From: an uncultured Nitrospira sp.
GTDB taxonomy: Bacteria; Nitrospirota; Nitrospiria; Nitrospirales; UBA8639
DNA length: 25,304 nucleotides
Direction: 5' to 3'
Assembly (NCBI GenBank): GCA_902500695.1
Contig: CABVRQ010000020.1
Span: forward strand, 1 to 25,304
Positions 1 to 7,434 of the stretch are shown one piece after another. The first letter of the stretch is position 1, and every line of letters starts with the position of its first letter. A program made the translations under genes and the position numbers. The notes beneath the pieces were generated by a model. The model was not told the origin of the DNA, did no database searches, and worked only from the letters and a program-made list of their open reading frames with translations.

Positions 1-224
<224 letters not shown>

Positions 225-326
225 ATTTGTTCTTGATAGACATGGTCTGAGTGAATATGTAAGTTTAATTTAAGAATAAAGACCTAATAGTAATTTTTAA
301 ATTTTAACTTGCAATTCCTAAAGGCT

Positions 327-446
327 TTCTCGGTGACCTTACCGGAGGGGTCCCACCCGTTCCCATTTCGAACACGGAAGTTAAGCCCTCCAGGGCCGAT
401 GATACTGCAGCCGTGAGGCTGTGGGAAAGTAGGTCGTTGCCGAGAT
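327..446 (+). rRNA. rrf: 5S ribosomal RNA
   Basis: The ~120-base segment has the standard 5S layout. The closing helix I pairs CTCGG at 329-333 with CCGAG at 440-444. The conserved loop region CCCATTTCGAACACGGAAG lies at about 361-379, and GGGAAAGTAGG at about 423-433. It follows the 23S end by ~100 bases, the usual 23S-5S order. The exact ends are inferred from helix I and may shift by 1-3 bases. Confidence 0.95.
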
Positions 447-452
447 TTAATT

Positions 453-495
453 AAGAAAAGCCCAGAGATGAAATATCTCTGGGCTTTTCTTTTTC
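453..495 (+). terminator. Intrinsic terminator of the rRNA operon
   Basis: A perfect 17-bp stem (453-469 with 475-491) closes a 5-base loop (GAAAT). The 3' arm runs into a T-rich tail (CTTTTCTTTTT). It lies just after 5S on the same strand and is the strongest hairpin I found in the window. Because the stem is symmetric with A-rich and T-rich flanks, it may also stop transcripts of the opposing STAS-like gene that ends at 509. Confidence 0.9.
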
Positions 496-508
496 AAAAA
501 TTTTCGTA

Positions 509-868
509 TTAAATTGAACATTCTTGATAAGCACATTGTGGGCGATGTATCGCATCATACATAGTATTAAAGGTTGGTATGGTACTCGGAACCTTCCAGT
601 CAACAAGTTCATTCCTTACCGAACTAAGTGGGCTTACTAATGAGAATGTTACTGAATGGGCCTGAAGAAATTGTTGCCCAAAAAAAAGGAGATTAACCAC
701 TTTTGGATCCAAATAGTATAAGGGGGTTAAATTTAATATTAGGTGCTGAATACCCTGGTTTTGTAATTGTTCAAGCCGCTGAATAAATTGACTTGAGTCA
801 TTCTCATCAAATCTTCCAAAACAATCAAGAATCGATATTTCGTTCTTTCTTCGTTGTTCGCAATACAT
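509..868 (-). CDS. Small STAS-domain-like protein
   Basis: This 119-residue protein is one STAS-like domain of the anti-sigma-factor-antagonist type. Visible features are a first strand with ILDCFGRFDE (like the family's 'G.ld'), a helix, a strand LILNLTPLYYLD, then VVNLLFFGQQFL and a strand FSLVSPLSSV, ending near PTFNTMYDAI. In SpoIIAA/RsbV proteins the loop after the LILNL strand carries a phosphorylated serine (D-S-x). Here the loop reads LDPKV, so the usual phosphosite seems absent. I chose ATG at 868; a longer frame begins at TTG 880 but has no ribosome-binding site. The gene stands alone, convergent with the rRNA operon. The partner is unknown. It could be a regulator by partner binding alone or a diverged lineage-specific STAS protein. 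Confidence 0.6.
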   Translation of the reverse strand: MYCEQRRKNEISILDCFGRFDENDSSQFIQRLEQLQNQGIQHLILNLTPLYYLDPKVVNLLFFGQQFLQAHSVTFSLVSPLSSVRNELVDWKVPSTIPTFNTMYDAIHRPQCAYQECSI

Positions 869-1354
869 CAGTTCATCCAAATTTGATTAAGAATTGTTAC
901 CTCATATTCTAGAAATTTCGGTTAAAAAATTAAAAAATAAATAGGTAAAAATTTCACTCTTAGTAACTAATTAAGATTGTGTTTTTCAGGAAATTTTTGA
1001 ATCCTTGTTTATATTAAGAATTTGAACCTTTGCATATGGAATATAATCCAATTATTTGTAACCCATTAATGAAAATATTATTCTGATCGAATAGCCAATA
1101 TTTAATTGAAGAAGAGGTTAATGGCTTTACCGGGGTTTATTATTGATTTTTTGCCGTCCGATCTGATGGGGTTAAGAAATAGAGGAACTGTTTCTATTTG
1201 AAAAATAAGGAATTGCCAATTAATTGGCAAACCATTTCTTGAATAACTTGGAATGGTGATGATTTTTTAAATGTGGGTGGATACTTTTTCTTTTATGATA
1301 AAAGTTGGCAAAATAAAACAGTAAATTGTATCGAACCATTGGAGGAGTTTGTCT
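869..1354. other. AT-rich intergenic region between divergent genes
   Basis: About 490 bases separate the minus-strand STAS-like gene from hemL. The first ~250 bases are strikingly AT-rich and hold no convincing reading frame. Promoters for both flanking genes are expected here. A TATGAT hexamer at 1294-1299 could be a -10 box for hemL, but I see no good -35 at the right spacing. A perfect palindrome at 1213-1230 is listed separately. Confidence 0.6.
1213..1230. promoter_or_regulatory. 18-bp perfect palindrome upstream of hemL (possible operator)
   Basis: TTGCCAATTAATTGGCAA is a perfect 18-bp palindrome ~125 bases before the hemL start. The half-site TTGGCAA recurs once more at 1305-1311, closer to the gene. 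A symmetric site plus a spaced extra half-site is typical of a dimeric repressor or activator target. No regulator gene is next to it, and the identity of the binding protein is unknown. Confidence 0.4.
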
Positions 1355-2641
1355 GTGAAAACAACAAGGTCTCGAACATTATTTCAACGAGCTAATTCAT
1401 TTATTCCCGGTGGTGTCAATAGTCCTGTCAGAGCATTTCGCGCGGTCGGAGGAGATCCTTTGTTCATCAAGCAAGCTAAGGGAATCCTGTTAGAGGATGT
1501 GGATGGGAATAAATTTTTGGATTATGTTTTATCTTGGGGACCTATGATTCTCGGTCATGCTAATTCACAGGTGTTAAAGGCTATCATCAGTGCGACCAAA
1601 CGTGGGACGAGCTATGGGGCCCCCTGCGAAGGAGAAGTGGAATTAGCCAGACTTATTGTCAAGACGGTTCCCTCAATTGAACAAGTCCGCCTCGTTAATT
1701 CAGGGACAGAAGCCGTTATGAGCGCAATTCGTTTGGCAAGGGCTTACACCAAACGTGACTCCATTTTAAAATTCGATGGCTGCTATCATGGACATGCCGA
1801 CCATTTGCTCGTAAAAGCCGGATCAGGAGTGGCTACCCTAGGGATACCTGATAGCCCTGGCGTACCAGAATCATTTGCCCGTCATACATTGACCGCGCCC
1901 TTTAACGACATCAAAGCTACCGAAAAACTTATTCATAAACATGCCCAAAATTTGGGGGCCATTATTGTGGAGCCTATTGCAGGGAATATGGGGGTGGTTC
2001 CTCCATCGGATGAATTTCTTCCATGGCTCAGAATGATCACCAAAAAGTACGAGATTCTCTTAATTTTTGATGAAGTCATTACCGGATTTAGAGTGAATGC
2101 GGGTGGAGCGCAAGCCCTCTATAAAGTCATTCCGGATCTCACGATTTTAGGGAAAATCATCGGGGGAGGCTTACCCATTGGAGCATATGGAGGGAAAAAG
2201 GACATTATGCAAATGATTGCCCCAGCCGGACCGGTTTACCAGGCCGGAACTCTCTCTGGAAATCCAGTGGCAGTAGCTGCTGGCCTAGAGACTATCCGAC
2301 TCCTTCAAGGCCCTGGAGTCTATAAAGATTTAGAAAAAAGATCCAAAGAGTTGGCCGAAGGCTTAGGCGAAGCGGCTAAGAAAGCTAGAGTGCCCTACTA
2401 TCAAACTCGGGTAGGCTCCATGTTAGGTGGATTTTTTACGGAAGGACCTGTCACGGATTACGCCGGGGCCAAAAAGTCAGACACCGGACGATACGCTAAA
2501 TTTTTCCATGGAATGCTGAAACATGGAATTTATTTGGCTCCCTCTCAATTTGAAGCCATGTTGCTCTCAACGGCTCATTCCAACACACATATTCGTCAGA
2601 CAATTGCTGCCGCACAAGAGGTCTTTCCGACACTACGATAA
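1355..2641 (+). CDS. hemL: Glutamate-1-semialdehyde 2,1-aminomutase
   Basis: HemL converts glutamate-1-semialdehyde to 5-aminolevulinate (EC 5.4.3.8) in the C5 pathway that feeds heme and other tetrapyrroles; it is cytosolic and PLP-dependent. The 428-residue length is normal. The N-terminus RANSFIPGGVNSPVRAF is characteristic, NSGTEAVMSAIRLAR binds the cofactor phosphate, FDEVITGFR holds the PLP aspartate, and Lys267 in TILGKIIGGG is the Schiff-base lysine. The start is GTG 1355, seven bases after a strong GGAGGAG at 1341-1347; an in-frame TTG at 1349 is too close to that site. The gene is monocistronic as far as seen. Presence of HemL argues against the ALA-synthase route of alphaproteobacteria. 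It may tie in with the tetrapyrrole-like modules at 19422-22896, but that link is inference. Confidence 0.97.
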   Translation: MKTTRSRTLFQRANSFIPGGVNSPVRAFRAVGGDPLFIKQAKGILLEDVDGNKFLDYVLSWGPMILGHANSQVLKAIISATKRGTSYGAPCEGEVELARLIVKTVPSIEQVRLVNSGTEAVMSAIRLARAYTKRDSILKFDGCYHGHADHLLVKAGSGVATLGIPDSPGVPESFARHTLTAPFNDIKATEKLIHKHAQNLGAIIVEPIAGNMGVVPPSDEFLPWLRMITKKYEILLIFDEVITGFRVNAGGAQALYKVIPDLTILGKIIGGGLPIGAYGGKKDIMQMIAPAGPVYQAGTLSGNPVAVAAGLETIRLLQGPGVYKDLEKRSKELAEGLGEAAKKARVPYYQTRVGSMLGGFFTEGPVTDYAGAKKSDTGRYAKFFHGMLKHGIYLAPSQFEAMLLSTAHSNTHIRQTIAAAQEVFPTLR

Positions 2642-3128
2642 CTCCCCTATTATTGCAAAGCCATGATCCGGGTTGGCATTTGGTTTATTGATTACCAAAC
2701 CAGTCCAGTTTACCCCACGGTTTACCTTCTTGCCTTTGCCCGGATGGCCGAGCGGGGCTTCCATCTATTGTCCTGATTGCGGAATCCAGGGGAAATGAGC
2801 ATGATTTTTTCACCCCCACTGGTTGGTTGTAGCCATCTATCCGAATAAAAAAACAGAGTTATTTGTAAAGTTTCGCATAAGGGACAAGGCATCGTATCGG
2901 GGCCAATTTCAAAAGGATGATCAAAATTGGTCTATTTTAAATCACTTAATGACATATGGAACCGACCAAAGTTTGCATTGGAAATTGAAGCGTCGTCATA
3001 ATAAGAGAAGATAGGGAGCCAGCGACAATATTAGATTCGCTACCCACTTATGTTTTTTAGCCAATTCATAGGCCTGATTCTTGAAATACGACCCAGGTGA
3101 TTTTCTTTTGGAGAAAAGGAGGTACCCG
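2642..3128 (+). other. Intergenic region with no confident gene
   Basis: About 490 bases lie between hemL and the aldehyde dehydrogenase. One frame (about 2667-2801) is open and ends in a single zinc-ribbon-like motif, YCPDCGIQGK, before a TGA at 2799-2801. It has only a TTG at 2673 as a start and no ribosome-binding site. An overlapping frame from ATG 2663 runs 37 codons without recognisable features. A third frame at 2823-3014, starting at TTG, would give 63 residues with a basic tail; it too lacks a ribosome-binding site and family resemblance. I regard all three as unproven. An imperfect inverted repeat (TGGTTT/AAACCA, ~2680-2701) follows hemL but has no T-tract. Confidence 0.4.
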
Positions 3129-4637
3129 ATGAGTATGGCGACTTCAACCGAACGGCTTCATCCGTCTGTCCAGGCTTTTGTGTCCCATTCCCGAAAAATG
3201 CTGATCAATGGCCAGTGGGCAGACGCTCAATCAGGCAAAACTTTTTCGACGTTTAATCCTGCAACGGGTGAAGTCATAGCGGAGGTGGCAGAAGGCGACA
3301 AGCCTGATATTGATTTAGCTGTGCGAGCGGCTAGAAATGCATTCGAACAAGGCCCTTGGGGAAAGATGACGCCATCCGAACGCGGCAAACTTCTTTGGCG
3401 ATTGGCGGACCTTCTGGAGTCGAATCTGGAAGAATTTGCCCAGTTAGAGTCTCTCGATAACGGCAAGCCGTTAACCATTGCACGGGCAGCCGACGTTCCG
3501 TTGGCTGTCGATTTGTTTAGATATATGGCGGGATGGTCAACAAAAATTGAGGGCAATTCCATTCCCATTTCAGTTCCCTACCTGCCTGGGTCTCAATTTC
3601 TGGCCTATACACTTCGTGAGCCGGTTGGAGTGGTCGGGCAAATCATTCCCTGGAATTTTCCTCTGTTAATGGCGGCATGGAAACTTGGCCCGGCTTTGGC
3701 CGTGGGATGCACCATAGTGATGAAACCGGCTGAGCAAACTCCATTGTCAGCGTTGCGGTTGGGAGAGTTATTTCTGGAGGCAGGATTTCCCGAAGGCGTC
3801 GTGAACGTTGTTCCCGGCTATGGCGAAACCGCAGGTGCGGCCTTAGCTGCACATCCTGATGTGGATAAAATTGCGTTTACCGGATCGACCGAAGTCGGCA
3901 AACTTATTGTGAATGCCGCGACAGGAAATCTTAAAAAAGTCACGTTGGAACTCGGTGGCAAATCACCAAGTGTCGTCTTGCCGGACGCTGATCTGGAAAC
4001 GGGAATACCCGGAGTAGCAAGTGCTATTTTCTTTAATCATGGACAATGTTGTGCCGCAGGCTCACGGCTATATGTGGAAAAAAGCATTTTTGATAAGGTC
4101 GTGGCGGGGGTTGCCGATCAAGCCAAAAAAATTAAGATAGGACCGGGACTTGAACCTACCACTCAAATGGGGCCGTTAGTCTCCGATGAACAACAACAAC
4201 GTGTCCTGGGATATTTGGAGTCGGGGTTTGCCGAAGGAGCTCAAGCGGTTGCGGGAGGAAAACGGTCAGGAGACAAAGGTTATTTTGTTGAACCGACCGT
4301 GTTGGTCAATACCAACTCAACCATGAAGGTTATCCAAGAAGAAATTTTCGGTCCCGTAGTCTGTGCCGAACCCTTTACAAATGTGGAAGATGTGATCGCC
4401 AAGGCTAATGATAATATTTATGGATTGGCGGCAGCGGTATGGACAAAAGATTTGAGTAAAGGGCATCGCATTGCAGCGCAATTACGGGCTGGAACGGTTT
4501 GGATCAACTGCCATAATATTTTTGACGCCTCGCTTCCATTTGGTGGATACAAACAATCCGGCTGGGGACGCGAAATGGGCCACGAGGCATTGAATCTCTA
4601 TACGGAAGTGAAGTCCGTCTGTGCAAAACTTGAATGA
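3129..4637 (+). CDS. NAD(P)-dependent aldehyde dehydrogenase
   Basis: This 502-residue enzyme belongs to the classical ALDH superfamily and oxidises an aldehyde to its carboxylic acid with NAD(P)+. The Rossmann domain shows PWNFPLLMAAWKLGPAL and MKPAEQTP, and FTGSTEVGK marks the cofactor loop. The general base is Glu274 in LELGGKSP. The catalytic Cys is Cys308 in FNHGQCCAAGSR, equivalent to Cys302 of human ALDH2. The C-terminal oligomerisation region has LPFGGYKQSGWGRE. The sequence resembles the ALDH1/betaine- or phenylacetaldehyde-dehydrogenase side of the family, but substrate cannot be read from sequence. The start is ATG 3129, seven bases after AAGGAGG; a longer in-frame TTG start at 3081 has no such site. 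No functional partner is adjacent, so a detoxification role is only a guess. Confidence 0.93.
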   Translation: MSMATSTERLHPSVQAFVSHSRKMLINGQWADAQSGKTFSTFNPATGEVIAEVAEGDKPDIDLAVRAARNAFEQGPWGKMTPSERGKLLWRLADLLESNLEEFAQLESLDNGKPLTIARAADVPLAVDLFRYMAGWSTKIEGNSIPISVPYLPGSQFLAYTLREPVGVVGQIIPWNFPLLMAAWKLGPALAVGCTIVMKPAEQTPLSALRLGELFLEAGFPEGVVNVVPGYGETAGAALAAHPDVDKIAFTGSTEVGKLIVNAATGNLKKVTLELGGKSPSVVLPDADLETGIPGVASAIFFNHGQCCAAGSRLYVEKSIFDKVVAGVADQAKKIKIGPGLEPTTQMGPLVSDEQQQRVLGYLESGFAEGAQAVAGGKRSGDKGYFVEPTVLVNTNSTMKVIQEEIFGPVVCAEPFTNVEDVIAKANDNIYGLAAAVWTKDLSKGHRIAAQLRAGTVWINCHNIFDASLPFGGYKQSGWGREMGHEALNLYTEVKSVCAKLE

Positions 4638-5052
4638 AAAATGACAATATAATCCGTTTAAATTTCAGGCGAGTACTTCCCAAAACATTTGAGAAATATT
4701 CTGTTTGGAAAATTGCGATTAATGGGGGAATGAGGGGGTGAATTATAGTGGAAAGATTAGTTTGATCCTTGCTCGCCCCTGGAAAAGACGAAAGGAGTGG
4801 CGGAAAGCTCTGTAAGTATTTGGCAAGGGGTTTGAGCCTTCACCATCTTTTGGGGCCTTTCGATGTTTTTCTCAGGACGCCCATTCATGGCCAAGAGCCC
4901 TTGATAAGTTTTCTGTGACAAATGAAGAAAAATAAAAAATGGTAAATTACGGCAATGGGCTTTTTTAATGCTCCTAGCTGTTTTACAGCGTGCGTCGTTT
5001 GGATATGCTTGGAAGTAGAATGAATCCTTAACTCAGAGGAGGGTAGCTCGCT
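4638..5052. other. Intergenic region, nothing recognised
   Basis: About 415 bases lie between two convergent genes. I see no reading frame with a ribosome-binding site, no RNA gene, and no convincing intrinsic terminator. A GGGCTTTTTT run near 4967-4976 could pair with GAGCCC ~60 bases upstream, but the loop would be too long for a normal terminator. Confidence 0.5.
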
Positions 5053-5289
5053 CTATTCATCATCGTCGTCTTCGTCTTCGGCGTCGATAGCCTCTTGGCG
5101 CATCTGTTCTTCCATGGCATTGTGGATGAGCATCCTCATAAACATGGAAATCACCGAGCCTTTTTCAAGAGTCCCACCTGGAGGAATTGCGATTTTTCCT
5201 TCTTCCACCATTCTGTCCAACCATTTCTTCTGATCCGGGGTCACATGAATCGGAATTTCCAGGAGGGGAATTTTTCCAAACATATCCAT
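5053..5289 (-). CDS. Unknown 78-residue protein, possible ribbon-helix-helix fold, acidic tail
   Basis: I do not recognise this family. The start is ATG 5289, eight bases after a good AAGGAGA (5304-5298 on the minus strand); the longer frame from TTG 5313 would span that site. The order is a short strand IPLLEIPIHV, a helix TPDQKKWLDRMVEEG, a Gly/Pro loop, a second helix KGSVISMFMRMLIHNAMEEQ, and a run of Asp/Glu to the end (AEDEDDDDE). Strand-helix-helix of this spacing resembles ribbon-helix-helix DNA-binding proteins, and an acidic tail can mimic nucleic acid or bind metal or partner protein. Both ideas are inference. A clean ribosome-binding site and protein-like pattern make it a likely real gene. 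It lies downstream of dapB on the same strand but ~360 bases away, so it is probably transcribed separately. Confidence 0.65.
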   Translation of the reverse strand: MDMFGKIPLLEIPIHVTPDQKKWLDRMVEEGKIAIPPGGTLEKGSVISMFMRMLIHNAMEEQMRQEAIDAEDEDDDDE

Positions 5290-5647
5290 GAAAATCGTCT
5301 CCTTATGATTCAAAAAGTCTGTTGAAATGTCTTACTCATCTTCCCTGATGGTCCTACGTTATTAGAGCATTCAAGGGAGTGGCATTGAGAATTCATATTG
5401 TTCACAAGCCTTCCTCGATAAGACCATGTGCTCTTTGACTTTGTCAATGAAAGAATCGGGTATCGTCAGTTTAGGGCAAGCCCTTTTTTAGGCTTCGATG
5501 AGGAGCTTCTGGTTGATTGACTTGGGGACATCGTGAATGGTGAGTGGGCCAACACCATTGTTGTTGAGAGAAAACGATGGATTAATAGGGTGTGGAGATG
5601 GATGTCGGATTTCCTGTCCGCATCACTGAAAAATTAAGGAAGTTGGT
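5290..5647 (-). pseudogene. Gene-free stretch holding a possible decayed reading frame
   Basis: Between dapB and the acidic-tail gene there is ~360 bases without an intact gene. On the minus strand a frame runs open for ~46 codons, with no start codon that I can support, through VGPLTIHDVPKSINQKLL. It meets a TAA at about 5491 and then continues in the same frame for ~37 codons (TIPDSFIDKVKEHM ...) before TGA near 5375. Two protein-like stretches split by one stop could be a gene remnant. I cannot assign a family and chance is not excluded. A short GC hairpin with a T-run (5473-5490, AGGGCAAGCCCTTTTTT) would read as a terminator only on the plus strand, where nothing is transcribed. Confidence 0.25.
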
Positions 5648-6451
5648 TTAAGATAAGCCTAAGACGTCGGCCATGGAATAAAGACCAGGCGGTTTATTGG
5701 CCACCCATTCCGCCGCTCGGAGCGCGCCTTGGGCAAAGGTATCGCGAGTGTGGGCCCGGTGGGTGATTTCAATACGTTCTCCCGGTCCACCCAATAAAAT
5801 GGTGTGATCGCCAACGATATCTCCTGCGCGGATGGTTTGCATTCCGATTTCACGGGTTTTGCGTTCGCCGGTAATACCATGCCGTGTATAGACGCCCACT
5901 TCTTGTAAATCCCATTCCATCCCTTCCGCTAAAGCCTCAGCTAGTTTCAGAGCGGTTCCGCTTGGGGCGTCCTTTTTTTTATTGTGATGGGCTTCGATCA
6001 CTTCAATGTTGTATTGCTCTCCTAAGGACCTGGCGATTTTCCCCACGGTGCTGAGGAGCACATTAATGCCTACACTCATGTTGGGGGAAAACACACAGGG
6101 GATTTTAAGAGCAAGCATTTTGAGTTTGGCCAATTCTTGTTCAGAAAAACCTGTGGTTCCAATGACCATGGACTTGGCGGCATTGATAATGTGTTGGAGA
6201 TTGACCAGACAAGATGAAGGCGCTGTGAAGTCGACCACCACATCCCCTTGAGAGAGGCAGGCCTGTAGATCATCGGTGATCGGGATATTGATTCGCCCGA
6301 TTTGAGAGACTTCGCCTGCATCTTTCCCAATAGCTGGATGTCCTTTTACTTCGACGGCGCCGGTAAGTTGTAGCCCAGGGGTGTCTTGAGTCAATGCGAT
6401 TAACCGCATGCCCATTCGGCCGGCCGCGCCGGTAATGACTGTTCGAATCAT
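5648..6451 (-). CDS. dapB: 4-hydroxy-tetrahydrodipicolinate reductase
   Basis: DapB reduces the product of DapA to tetrahydrodipicolinate with NAD(P)H (EC 1.17.1.8), the second committed step toward diaminopimelate for peptidoglycan and lysine. At 267 residues it has family length. The N-terminal Rossmann motif is TGAAGRMG (7-14). VDFTAPSS and IGTTGF line the nucleotide pocket. The signature EAHHNKKKDAPSGTA (153-167) carries the catalytic histidine and lysine. It is the last gene of the block; its GAGGAAA ribosome-binding site overlaps the dapA stop and only 13 bases separate the two, so they are surely co-transcribed and probably coupled. Confidence 0.97.
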   Translation of the reverse strand: MIRTVITGAAGRMGMRLIALTQDTPGLQLTGAVEVKGHPAIGKDAGEVSQIGRINIPITDDLQACLSQGDVVVDFTAPSSCLVNLQHIINAAKSMVIGTTGFSEQELAKLKMLALKIPCVFSPNMSVGINVLLSTVGKIARSLGEQYNIEVIEAHHNKKKDAPSGTALKLAEALAEGMEWDLQEVGVYTRHGITGERKTREIGMQTIRAGDIVGDHTILLGGPGERIEITHRAHTRDTFAQGALRAAEWVANKPPGLYSMADVLGLS

Positions 6452-6464
6452 GTGTTCTATTTCC

Positions 6465-7337
6465 TCAGAGCACTCCGGCTTGTTTTAAGGCTTCCTGGAG
6501 TGCTGGTCGAAATTCGGGGGAAAGCGGGGTCAGTGGCAGCCGAACCTCTTCTGACATGATTCCCATCATGGCTAGGGCCGCTTTCACGGGAATAGGATTA
6601 GTCTCCAAAAATAATGCCCCAAATAAGGGAGAGAGTTTGTAGTGAAAGAGTCTGGCACTTTCGTAGTCACCTTTTAGTGCAGCGTTGACCATGTTGGCCA
6701 TAGCGGTCGGGGCAACGTTCGCAGTGACGGTGATCACGCCTTTTCCGCCAAGGACCATCATGGGGAGTGTCAAGGGATCATCGCCGGAGAGCACAAGGAA
6801 GCCAGGGCGGGATCGTTGTATGATTTCGGATACTTGTTGGAGCGATCCACTGCCTTCCTTGATACCTACAATATTCGGGATCTCTGCCAGACGGCTCACT
6901 GTGGCCGGCAGCATGTTGATGCTGGTCCGCCCGGGAATATTATAGAGGATCTGGGGTAAGTCCACGGCTTTGGCGATAGCTGCAAAATGACGATAGAGTC
7001 CTTCCTGTGGGGGTTTATTGTAATATGGAGTGATGAGCAATGCCGCATCGGCACCGACGGCTTTTGCGTGTTTGGTAAAGGTAATCGCTTCATCAGTTGA
7101 GTTCGAACCTGTTCCGGCAATTACAGGGACCCGCTTATTGACTACTTCGACAGTGACCGATACGACCCGTTCATGCTCATCAGGAGTCAACGTGGCTGAT
7201 TCGCCGGTTGTCCCACAAGGCACAATGCCATGGGTTCCTGAAGCAATTTGAGATTCTATAAGGTCGGCCATGGCCTTTTCATCAAATTTTCCCTTCGAAA
7301 ATGGGGTGACAATGGCGACTAACGAACCGCTGAACAT
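6465..7337 (-). CDS. dapA: 4-hydroxy-tetrahydrodipicolinate synthase
   Basis: DapA condenses pyruvate with aspartate-4-semialdehyde (EC 4.3.3.7), the entry step of the diaminopimelate/lysine branch. The 290-residue TIM-barrel protein is full length. GTTGE (42-46) binds the pyruvate carboxyl, Tyr132 in LYNIPGRT is the proton relay, and Lys160 in VGIKEGSG forms the Schiff base. The start ATG 7337 follows a short GAGG. It lies 97 bases after lysA and 13 bases before dapB, all in the same direction. In many bacteria DapA is feedback-inhibited by lysine; I cannot tell from sequence whether that holds here. Confidence 0.97.
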   Translation of the reverse strand: MFSGSLVAIVTPFSKGKFDEKAMADLIESQIASGTHGIVPCGTTGESATLTPDEHERVVSVTVEVVNKRVPVIAGTGSNSTDEAITFTKHAKAVGADAALLITPYYNKPPQEGLYRHFAAIAKAVDLPQILYNIPGRTSINMLPATVSRLAEIPNIVGIKEGSGSLQQVSEIIQRSRPGFLVLSGDDPLTLPMMVLGGKGVITVTANVAPTAMANMVNAALKGDYESARLFHYKLSPLFGALFLETNPIPVKAALAMMGIMSEEVRLPLTPLSPEFRPALQEALKQAGVL

Positions 7338-7434
7338 AATGATTGCCTCAATATCTGGTGTAGTGAATTTGGTGTTTGTTAACTAGAAAAATCATGAGCG
7401 CTTTGGCGAATCAACACAGGATGAGACCGAAAAG

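Noticed and set aside
2823..3014. 63-residue plus-strand frame before the aldehyde dehydrogenase
   Set aside because: TTG start with no ribosome-binding site, basic low-complexity tail, no family resemblance.
4901..4977. GAGCCC ... GGGCTTTTTT as a terminator after the aldehyde dehydrogenase
   Set aside because: The loop would be about 60 bases, too long for a normal intrinsic terminator.
5473..5490. Short hairpin with T-run reading as a plus-strand terminator
   Set aside because: No plus-strand gene lies upstream, and the stem is only 4-5 pairs with a 2-4 base loop.
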